Source: Lachnospiraceae bacterium UBA3310 (GTDB lineage: Bacteria > Bacillota > Clostridia > Lachnospirales > Lachnospiraceae). Taken from it: a DNA stretch of 64,000 nucleotides. The stretch covers positions 1-64,000 of the forward strand of contig DESQ01000042.1 in NCBI GenBank assembly GCA_002361355.1. Direction: 5' to 3'. The notes below the pieces were generated by a model. It was not told the origin of the DNA, did no database searches, and worked only from the letters and a program-made list of their open reading frames with translations. Each line of letters opens with the position of its first letter. The stretch's first letter is position 1. Below are positions 25,822 through 32,484 of this stretch, in pieces. Made by a program: the position numbers and the translations under genes.

Positions 25822-26551
25822 TTGTATTGTCCTCCTTATTGTTGTCCTGCGTGTCAACCGGAAACAGGACTGCGGCGAGAAGCGCAAGCGCGACAGTGAG
25901 CGCGATGGTTTTGATACCGGCGGAGAGTCCCGCAAACAGAGGAAGACGGTTTACGAGAAAACTGGCCGCAAAGCCGGCGGCCACCAGTCCTGCAATCACT
26001 TTGTTTTTTCTGGCAGGTGGGATGATAATGGCTAAAAACATGCCGTATAATCCCACACTCAATGCACTGACCACTCTGGTCGGCAGCACATTTCCCATGA
26101 TAACACCCAAATAAGTACCGAAAGCCCAGCCCGGAATGGCTACCGCTATGGCGCCGTAGGCGTACCACGGATTCAGGTATCCGGGCTGCGCCACACTGAT
26201 GCCGAAGATTTCGTCCGTCACGTCGTAGGCGATGAGCATACGGTGGCGCAGGGGCGTGTCCGGCTTTAGTTTTTGACTGAGAGAGCAGGACATGAGCAGA
26301 TATCTTGCATTGACTACCAAAGTCATTATTGCTGTTTCCAGATAGGTGCTTCCTGCCGCGATCAGTGAGAATCCCGCATATTCTCCGGCGGAGGCATTGT
26401 TTAACACGCTTGCCATGAAAGCCTGTATGGCGGTGAGCCCGGCGTTTCTGGCGGCGATGCCGAGGGTAAAAGATACGGCAAAGTATCCCAGCGCGATGGG
26501 GCAGCCATCCCGCATGCCGTGCTGAAAGCAAGTCTTGTTCTGCGTTGTCAT
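25811..26551 (-). CDS. azlC: AzlC-type branched-chain amino acid exporter subunit
   Basis: 246 aa. The family N-terminus is clear: F-x-HGMRDGCPIALGYFAVSFTLGIAARNAG, followed by AGFSLIAAGSTYLETAIMTLVVNARYLLMSCSLSQK. Several helices. Partner of AzlD directly downstream. GGAG lies upstream of the ATG. Divergent from the PadR operon. Confidence 0.9.
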   Translation of the reverse strand: MTTQNKTCFQHGMRDGCPIALGYFAVSFTLGIAARNAGLTAIQAFMASVLNNASAGEYAGFSLIAAGSTYLETAIMTLVVNARYLLMSCSLSQKLKPDTPLRHRMLIAYDVTDEIFGISVAQPGYLNPWYAYGAIAVAIPGWAFGTYLGVIMGNVLPTRVVSALSVGLYGMFLAIIIPPARKNKVIAGLVAAGFAASFLVNRLPLFAGLSAGIKTIALTVALALLAAVLFPVDTQDNNKEDNTNGA

Positions 26552-26679
26552 AGGTAAAAACTCCTTCTATATGAATTGCACGATGTCAATTTTATCACTG
26601 AATCGCTTTGCTGTACAGTAAGCATGGCAAAGAAAACAGGGGACGTATAAAAAAAGAAAGAAAAAATAAAAAATAAGTG

Positions 26680-26708
26680 TTGACAAATAATATTATATAA
26701 CGTATAGT
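26680..26708 (+). promoter_or_regulatory. Sigma-A promoter of the PadR operon
   Basis: TTGACA, 17-base spacer, TATAGT. The spacer itself carries an AATATTATATAA copy of the downstream operator half-site. Confidence 0.85.
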
Positions 26709-26719
26709 ATGCGTAGAAA

Positions 26720-26764
26720 CAATATTATACAAAATATAATATTGCATCAAGAAACAATATTATA
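26720..26764. promoter_or_regulatory. PadR operator: palindrome plus an extra half-site
   Basis: CAATATTATA-CAAAA-TATAATATTG (26720-26744) is a perfect palindrome with 10-bp arms, and CAATATTATA occurs a third time at 26755-26764. Together with the related copy in the promoter spacer this gives about four half-sites across 80 bp, fitting autorepression by PadR. Confidence 0.75.
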
Positions 26765-26848
26765 AAGGTGTAATCAGAGAGTTTTACAAAAAAGGAATGT
26801 AAAGGAAACCGTATGAAATGTGTAAGAAGAAGGAAAGGAGTATATTGC

Positions 26849-27175
26849 ATGGTTTTTAATACAGGTGCGGCACTTTTGGATGCCATCGTGCTGGCGGTGG
26901 TGTCACATGAGGCGGAAGGAACCTACGGCTATAAGATCACGCAGGAAGTGCGGCAGGTCATAGAGATTTCCGAATCCACTCTGTATCCGGTTCTGCGCAG
27001 ACTGCAAAAAGATGAATGCCTGGAGATCTACGATATGGAATGCGCCGGGCGTAACAGGCGGTATTACCGGATCACGGAGAAAGGAAGGGCACAGTTAAAT
27101 CTCTATATCAGCGAGTGGTACCGGTATTCTGCCAAATTGAACAGTATCTTTGAGGGAGGATGGAAGAATGACTAG
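26849..27175 (+). CDS. PadR-family transcriptional regulator
   Basis: 108 aa, the typical size. Winged-helix PadR features: LLDAIVLAVVSHEAEGTYGYKI, then SESTLYPVLRRLQKDECLE and the wing GRNRRYYRITEKGRAQL. I start at ATG 26849 (VFNTGAALLDAI) because GGAG lies upstream and the family begins there; the ORF extends 12 codons further. It heads an operon with DUF1700, DUF4097 and PspC genes, a combination known for envelope/antimicrobial stress responses in Firmicutes. Confidence 0.92.
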   Translation: MVFNTGAALLDAIVLAVVSHEAEGTYGYKITQEVRQVIEISESTLYPVLRRLQKDECLEIYDMECAGRNRRYYRITEKGRAQLNLYISEWYRYSAKLNSIFEGGWKND

Positions 27176-27917
27176 AGCGGAATTTATGAGCAGGCTGACT
27201 GCTCTTTTACAGGATATGCCGCCTGCGGAGCGGGAGGAGGCGATTCAGTACTATAATGATTACTTCGACGACGCAGGGGAGGGAAACGAGGCGGAGGTTA
27301 TCGCATCGCTGGGTTCTCCTGAGGAGATCGCAAAGTCCATCAGGGCAGGGCTGGTTGACGGCGGAAGCAGCGGAGAATTTACAGAATCCGGCTATCAGAG
27401 CTATGGACAGAAAAATGCGAACCAGATTATGTCAACCGATAAAAGCCGGAACGAAAACCAGGGCTACGGACAACAGCAATATACCGGGAGCGATGCCGGC
27501 GCGCAGCAGGGGAATGGCAGCCGTAAGCCTGCAAAACCCATGTCCGGCGGAAAGATTGTGCTGATTATCCTCCTGGCGGTACTGCTGTCTCCGGTCTGGA
27601 TCGGTATTCTCGGAGGCTTTTTTGGAGGAGCGCTTGGTCTGCTTGGCAGCCTGCTTGGTATCTTCATCGCCTTTCTGACGGTGGGGATTGTCCTGACGGT
27701 GGTGGGCGTTGCGCTGGTGATCGCCGGTATTGTGGCAATATTCGGGGCACCCCTCGGGGGCTTATGTCTGGCCGGCGGCGGCCTGATCATGGTGGCGGTT
27801 GGTCTGGTATTTGTCTGGCTGATGGTGCTGGTGGTAGGTACGCTGATTCCTGCACTGATCAGGGGTATCGTAAATCTGTGCAGCAAGTTATTACACAGGG
27901 GAGGTGAGCAGGCATGA
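27168..27917 (+). CDS. DUF1700 (HAAS domain) membrane protein
   Basis: 249 aa. The N-terminal ~65 residues (MTRAEFMSRLTALLQDMPPAEREEAIQYYNDYF, then SLGSPEEIAKSIRAGL) are the HAAS/DUF1700 helical domain; a Gln/Asn/Gly-rich linker and several Gly-rich membrane helices follow from ~residue 130. GGAGG precedes the ATG, which overlaps the PadR stop by 8 bases. These proteins are encoded next to PadR regulators and probably act as membrane-associated sensors. Confidence 0.85.
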   Translation: MTRAEFMSRLTALLQDMPPAEREEAIQYYNDYFDDAGEGNEAEVIASLGSPEEIAKSIRAGLVDGGSSGEFTESGYQSYGQKNANQIMSTDKSRNENQGYGQQQYTGSDAGAQQGNGSRKPAKPMSGGKIVLIILLAVLLSPVWIGILGGFFGGALGLLGSLLGIFIAFLTVGIVLTVVGVALVIAGIVAIFGAPLGGLCLAGGGLIMVAVGLVFVWLMVLVVGTLIPALIRGIVNLCSKLLHRGGEQA

Positions 27918-28879
27918 AAAAATTTACAAAGGGATGTCTGATGACGGCGTTGGTTTTGTTTATAGTGGGTATGATCCTCTGTATTGTCTGCGGGCTGCTG
28001 GGAGGTTTCAGACAGTTGAATACCATGGACGGCATCAGGGAGATTTCCTACTGGTATGGCAGAAATGCCATAGGCGGTGTGGAGATAGATGGCAAGAAGG
28101 AACAGCTTCCACTCACGTCGGATACCCTTGGAAGAATCGACATTGATGTGGAGGCCTGCAACATACTCATTCAGAAATCCGGGGATGAGCATGTATGGTT
28201 TCTTGCAGAGAGTGAGTCCTATGAGCATGAGCCGCGTTACACCATAGAAAATGACGGTGCAAAGAGCACCCTGCGCATTGAAAATGAGGTGAAGCATCCG
28301 ATAGACCACTGGGGAAACGGCTCCAATGATACGCTGCTCTATCTGTGGCTGCCGGACGGCTGCGCGCTGGAGGAGTGCGAAATCGATATGGGGGCGGGCC
28401 TTATGGAGAGCGTTTTGATAAAAGCGAAGAAGATGGATATTTCCGTTGGCGCAGGGGCTATCGACGTGGATGGCTTCGAGGGAGAGGAAATCCTTCTTTC
28501 GGCGGATGCCGGTGAGATTCTGGCAGGGCGTGTCACAGCCGAAACGGCGGTTTTGGAGGTCGACGCCGGGCATCTGAGCATAGAGGAACTTGTGGCAGGC
28601 CGGAAGGCGGATGTGAATGTGAGTATGGGGAATTGCGAGATCGCAGGAACCATAACGGGAGATCTGGATCTGGAATGCGACATGGGCGAGACGGTGCTTT
28701 GCCTGACCGGCTCCGAGGACGACCACAGTTACGACGTGGAGTGCGGCATGGGCGAAGTCATAGTGGGAAGCTACAGCCACGGCGGCTTTGCCACAGAGAG
28801 ATCGTGGAATGAGGGAAAGGACAGTCAGTTTGATATTGACTGCAGTATGGGAAATGTGACGGTTACTTTTGAAGAGTAA
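27914..28879 (+). CDS. DUF4097-type membrane-anchored beta-helix protein
   Basis: 321 aa. One N-terminal membrane segment (~residues 10-30), then a long repetitive region in which the pattern V-x-D-x-G/A-x-I recurs (IDIDVEACNILI, CEIDMGAGLMES, LEVDAGHLSIEEL, DVNVSMGNCEIAG, DLECDMGETVL, DVECGMGEVIVG, DIDCSMGNVTVTF). This is the DUF4097 right-handed beta-helix type. Its ATG overlaps the upstream stop (ATGA). Likely outside the membrane; role in envelope stress is inferred from the operon. Confidence 0.82.
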   Translation: MKKFTKGCLMTALVLFIVGMILCIVCGLLGGFRQLNTMDGIREISYWYGRNAIGGVEIDGKKEQLPLTSDTLGRIDIDVEACNILIQKSGDEHVWFLAESESYEHEPRYTIENDGAKSTLRIENEVKHPIDHWGNGSNDTLLYLWLPDGCALEECEIDMGAGLMESVLIKAKKMDISVGAGAIDVDGFEGEEILLSADAGEILAGRVTAETAVLEVDAGHLSIEELVAGRKADVNVSMGNCEIAGTITGDLDLECDMGETVLCLTGSEDDHSYDVECGMGEVIVGSYSHGGFATERSWNEGKDSQFDIDCSMGNVTVTFEE

Positions 28880-28939
28880 ATATTATAAATTATGTAAACC
28901 AATGTAAACGCAACAATGCTTCAATAAGGAGGAAAAAAG

Positions 28940-29146
28940 ATGAATAATGAAAAGAAATTGATGAGATCACGGGTAAACAGAATGCTCTGCGGTGTCTGCG
29001 GCGGTATCGGGGAATACCTGAATATAGACCCCACGCTGGTGCGCCTGATCTGGGCGCTTTGCTCTCTCGCCAGTGTCGGTATGGGTTTTCTTCTCTATAT
29101 TATCGCGGCGATTGTGATGCCGGAGGATAATGATGTCGTGGGATAA
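28940..29146 (+). CDS. PspC-domain small membrane protein
   Basis: 68 aa. It begins with the PspC signature (RSRVNRMLCGVCGGIGEYLNIDPTLVRLIW) and has one or two hydrophobic segments (ALCSLASVGMGFLLYIIAAIVMPED). Single PspC domains associate with the membrane stress response. GGAGG lies at good spacing. Last gene of the PadR operon, followed by a strong terminator. Confidence 0.9.
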   Translation: MNNEKKLMRSRVNRMLCGVCGGIGEYLNIDPTLVRLIWALCSLASVGMGFLLYIIAAIVMPEDNDVVG

Positions 29147-29191
29147 AGGCGTGGGCGGCACAGCCGCCGACATGTCTGTTTGAACAATGAG

Positions 29192-29234
29192 AAAAGGGCG
29201 GAAGGAATACATTATGTAAACCTACCGCCCTTTT
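29192..29234. terminator. Bidirectional terminator, pspC / ECF gene
   Basis: AAAAGGGCGG (29192-29201) pairs perfectly with CCGCCCTTTT (29225-29234); the A- and T-runs serve both strands between the convergent genes. Confidence 0.85.
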
Positions 29235-29274
29235 ACACCTATGTGATATCACCTGTTCCCGCTTTTCTTTGCGG

Positions 29275-29856
29275 TTACTTAATGGTAAAGAACAATCCCG
29301 ATTTTTTCAGCGCGGGCCGCACAGCCATGTATACCAGCACGGCGACGATGGTGGAGGTCACCGCGTTGATGGAGGTGGAAGCTACGTTCCAGGCAAGCGT
29401 CAGTTCTGCGGCGGGTTTGCCGAGGATCACCAGCTTGTAGAAGTATCCTACCAGCGGATCAAAGATCACATTGAACAGGAGTCCGCCCACAGCGGCGATG
29501 AAGCACCATTTATAGACTTTCTTGTTGTCGGTTTCCGTGCTGATGTGAGCGATTTTGTGGGCGATCAGCCCCGCGATCAGGCCGATGCAGAATTTCAGGA
29601 TAAAGGTCTTGGGGGCGTAGACCACATAGACCGGATCGAAGAGGTCGCCGATGGTCATGCCGATGGCGCCGCCGAGGCCGCCGTATACCCCGCCAAGGAG
29701 CAGGGCGCCCAGAACGCAGACGGCGTTTCCGAGATGAATGGAGGTAGCGTCGCCGCCCGGCAAAGGTATTTTAATCTGTAAAAAGGTAAACACCACATAG
29801 GACAATGCGGCAAAGATGCCTGTAAATACAACTTTCAGTAATTTCTCGTTTTTCAT
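29275..29856 (-). CDS. ECF transporter S component
   Basis: 193 aa with about six helices. It resembles substrate-binding (S) components of energy-coupling-factor vitamin transporters: FTFLQIKIPLPGGDATSIHLGNAVCVLGALLLGGVYGGLGGAIGMTIGDL. S components bind one vitamin or precursor and use a shared EcfAA'T module encoded elsewhere. The substrate is not clear; HmpT/pyridoxine-type relatives look similar. No riboswitch is recognisable upstream, but a GGCA-tTTTTAAAAg-TGCC palindrome lies at about 29903-29920. Confidence 0.8.
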   Translation of the reverse strand: MKNEKLLKVVFTGIFAALSYVVFTFLQIKIPLPGGDATSIHLGNAVCVLGALLLGGVYGGLGGAIGMTIGDLFDPVYVVYAPKTFILKFCIGLIAGLIAHKIAHISTETDNKKVYKWCFIAAVGGLLFNVIFDPLVGYFYKLVILGKPAAELTLAWNVASTSINAVTSTIVAVLVYMAVRPALKKSGLFFTIK

Positions 29857-29902
29857 GTTTTATTCCGCCTTTCTTTGAGATAATCCCATCATAGAGCAAA
29901 AT

Positions 29903-29920
29903 GGCATTTTTAAAAGTGCC
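29903..29920. promoter_or_regulatory. 18-bp palindrome upstream of the ECF gene
   Basis: GGCATTTTTAAAAGTGCC: near-perfect inverted repeat in the 5' region of the ECF S-component gene, close to a possible -10 (TATGAT on the minus strand). A candidate repressor site; the regulator is not identified. Confidence 0.4.
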
Positions 29921-30005
29921 AATTTGAGTTTTTTTAACCATACCAGATGTAAAAACAGACAAAATGAGGGAATAAAATTTGTGGCTATTTATATCGTAAA
30001 TGTTA

Positions 30006-30034
30006 TTCTGGCAGAAGGAGGAATATGGTACAAT
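30006..30034 (+). promoter_or_regulatory. Possible promoter of the HD-GYP gene
   Basis: TTCTGG, 17-base spacer, TACAAT. The -35 is weak; an unused GGAGG-ATG lies within the spacer. Confidence 0.35.
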
Positions 30035-30066
30035 AAAAATTACTATTACAAAATAAGGGGATTTTT

Positions 30067-32094
30067 ATGATCTGGTGTTACATAGCGTGTAGTCTGGCGG
30101 CGCTCTGCGCTTTTTTCTATGCCATAAAAAGCTATCAAAGAAAAACACATCTTGCGACGGTTACGGGAACCATGTTTCTGGCGGCATGCGCGGTCAATCT
30201 CACCTATCTGGCGAGAGTCCGGGCGCGAACTTATTTCGCGGCATCTTTCACGACCAGCGCATATTTTGTGTGTCTTGACCTTCTCCTTTTGTCCATGGTC
30301 TATTATATGGTAGAGTTTACGCAGTCGAGGATAGCGGCGCGCCGGGGCAAAAAGGCGGTTGTCTATACGGCGCATTTTCTTGTCTTTGTCGATGCGGCGG
30401 TTTTAATCGGTAATGTTTTTCATGAGACCATACTGCGGTATCAGTATCATGCAGACAGCCCCTATGCCATCAAATATATGTATGAGTCTTCGTTGGGGTT
30501 TTATCTGCATCTTGCCTTTAGCTATATGCTTGTGGCGGCGATTATCTATCTTTTGCTCCGCAAAACCTTAAGTGTGCCGAAAATCTATCGTGCCAGATAC
30601 GTCAATACGCTTTTGGCGTTGTGTGCGATCGGGATGCTTACTATTTTCTATATGACGGAAGTCCTGAAGGTGGGGATAGACCTGGCGGTTCCGGCCTATG
30701 GCCTGGCCTGCCCGCTAGTTTACATAAGTACGTTTGACTATTCCTCCGAGGGAATGCTCAACACCACGCGGAAGATGGTTTTGGAGTACTTGGACATGCC
30801 GATGATTCTCTTTGACTATGAGGGATATGTGGCGGATACAAACAGGGATATGCGGGAGCTGTTTCCGGTATTGGATAATCAGGAGAGCCGTATCAGCATG
30901 ATGGACTTTTTACAGATCGGCTCCTTCCGGGACTTGCAGAGTACCGATGAGAGCCAGTCCTTTGTGTGGGAAAATCCGGGCAGTGCGGGTGCGCGGAGGT
31001 ACCAATGTGATTTTAGCTGCCTGACAGATGAGAAGGAGCGGTGTATCGGACACCTCCTTATCATGAAAAATCTGGAGATGGAGCGGGACATGCTGACCCG
31101 GCTTTACTCAAAGAACAGCTTTTACAGTGAGACGGACAAAATTCTTTCGCAGGGAGTTTATCCTGTGACGGTGGTGGTGTGTAACGCCAACGGCATTGGC
31201 CTGGTCAACGATGTCTTCGGATGGAAAAAGGGCAATCAGATGCTAAGGCGTGTGGCGGATCTTTTGCGGGAGCATCTGCCCGCAAACGCGGTTCTTGCAA
31301 GACTGGAGGACGGCGATATGGCGGCGGTTCTCACGGAGGTGGAGCAGGAGTATGCGGTTCGTCTTTTTGAAGGAATTAAGGAGCAGTATGCCGAGGCAAA
31401 CGACACGGGAATCAACACGGATATCGAGTACGGGATTGCCGTGATCAGAGATGGGACAAAGAGCGTGGAAGATGCCGTCAGGGAGGCGTCAGAGAGCATG
31501 CGCACCAAAAAGATGATGAACCAGTCCTCCCAGAAGAGTTCGCTTCTGGATTCTTTGACGCAGACATTGACGGAGAGCGATTATGAGACGGAGGAGCATG
31601 TGGAACGCACCAGAGAGATGGCGATCAGGCTGGGAAAGGCGCTCAATCTGACTGACGGAGATCTGGGAAAACTTGCGCTTCTGGCAGTGCTGCACGACAT
31701 CGGAAAGATTGCCATTCCCCATTCCATTCTCTTAAAACCGGGGAAGCTGACCGATGCGGAGTGGGAAATTATGAAGAGCCACACGGAGAAGGGATACCGG
31801 ATTGCCAATGCCTCCAAGGAACTGAAACCGATCGGCGAATACATCCTGCACCATCATGAGAGGTGGGACGGCGGCGGTTATCCGGGCGGTCTTGCAGGGG
31901 AGGAGATTCCGCTCCTGTCCCGCATTATCACGGTGGTGGATTCCCACGATGTGATGGTGCACGACAGACCCTATCACAAGGCAATGAGTGCGGAGGCGGC
32001 GAAACAGGAGCTGCTCCGGTGCGCCGGCACCCAGTTTGATCCGAAGCTGGTGGAGGTGTTTTTGACAGTGCTTGAGGAGGAGGGAGTGTCCTGA
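30067..32094 (+). CDS. Membrane HD-GYP protein with degenerate GGDEF domain
   Basis: 675 aa. About seven N-terminal helices (residues 1-235), a PAS-like stretch (LEYLDMPMILFDYEGYVADTNRDM), a GGDEF-like domain whose signature is LEDGDMAAV instead of GGDEF (so no cyclase activity expected), and a C-terminal HD-GYP domain with HDIGKIAIPHSILLKPGKL and HHERWDGGGYPGG. HD-GYP enzymes hydrolyse cyclic di-GMP (or cGAMP). It likely senses a membrane signal and lowers the second messenger. AAGGGG precedes the ATG. No terminator is seen before the valS leader. Confidence 0.88.
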   Translation: MIWCYIACSLAALCAFFYAIKSYQRKTHLATVTGTMFLAACAVNLTYLARVRARTYFAASFTTSAYFVCLDLLLLSMVYYMVEFTQSRIAARRGKKAVVYTAHFLVFVDAAVLIGNVFHETILRYQYHADSPYAIKYMYESSLGFYLHLAFSYMLVAAIIYLLLRKTLSVPKIYRARYVNTLLALCAIGMLTIFYMTEVLKVGIDLAVPAYGLACPLVYISTFDYSSEGMLNTTRKMVLEYLDMPMILFDYEGYVADTNRDMRELFPVLDNQESRISMMDFLQIGSFRDLQSTDESQSFVWENPGSAGARRYQCDFSCLTDEKERCIGHLLIMKNLEMERDMLTRLYSKNSFYSETDKILSQGVYPVTVVVCNANGIGLVNDVFGWKKGNQMLRRVADLLREHLPANAVLARLEDGDMAAVLTEVEQEYAVRLFEGIKEQYAEANDTGINTDIEYGIAVIRDGTKSVEDAVREASESMRTKKMMNQSSQKSSLLDSLTQTLTESDYETEEHVERTREMAIRLGKALNLTDGDLGKLALLAVLHDIGKIAIPHSILLKPGKLTDAEWEIMKSHTEKGYRIANASKELKPIGEYILHHHERWDGGGYPGGLAGEEIPLLSRIITVVDSHDVMVHDRPYHKAMSAEAAKQELLRCAGTQFDPKLVEVFLTVLEEEGVS

Positions 32095-32118
32095 CGGGAA
32101 CGGACGGACGAAACGGAA

Positions 32119-32147
32119 TTGACAAAACCACCGCGATTGATTATAGT
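32119..32147 (+). promoter_or_regulatory. Sigma-A promoter of the valS T-box leader
   Basis: TTGACA, 17-base spacer, TATAGT. Confidence 0.88.
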
Positions 32148-32154
32148 ATAGAAT

Positions 32155-32460
32155 AGCCGCGGCGATGAAAGCGCCGGCAGAGCATAAAGCTATAAACCAA
32201 AAGGCAAGGACAGAGAGGAGTACACGTGGCCCGCCGCCAGAGAGAGGAACCGGAAGCTGGGAGATTCCTTCGGATCGGGAATGTGGAATGTGGCTCTTGA
32301 GCCGGAGCGCAGAACCGTTTCTTAACTGGCAGTAAGCGCTCACGATTGATCCCCGTTAGCGGATAGAATCTCAGTGGGAGACCGTGGGATTCATGAGTGA
32401 TAAATAAAGGTGGTACCGCGCGTTTGCGCCCTTTGCCGAAAGAACGGCAGAGGGCGTTTT
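32155..32460 (+). promoter_or_regulatory. T-box riboswitch (tRNA-Val sensing) upstream of valS
   Basis: The conserved T-box AAGGTGGTACCGCG lies at 32407-32420, immediately before the terminator stem CGCCCTTTGCCG (32427-32438) / CGGCAGAGGGCG (32445-32456) with TTTT. Upstream is the long structured stem I region containing AGAGAGGAGTA. Uncharged tRNA binding favours the antiterminator and lets valS be transcribed. I did not assign the specifier codon; valine is inferred from the gene. Confidence 0.92.
32427..32460 (+). terminator. T-box-controlled terminator of valS leader
   Basis: A 12-bp stem with one G-U pair, loop AAAGAA, then TTTT; mutually exclusive with the antiterminator formed by the T-box sequence. 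Confidence 0.85.
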
Positions 32461-32484
32461 GTATGTCAGGAGAAGGAGGAGACT

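Noticed and set aside
27464..28780. 438-codon minus-strand ORF
   Set aside because: Antisense to the DUF1700 and DUF4097 genes, no ribosome site, no family features.
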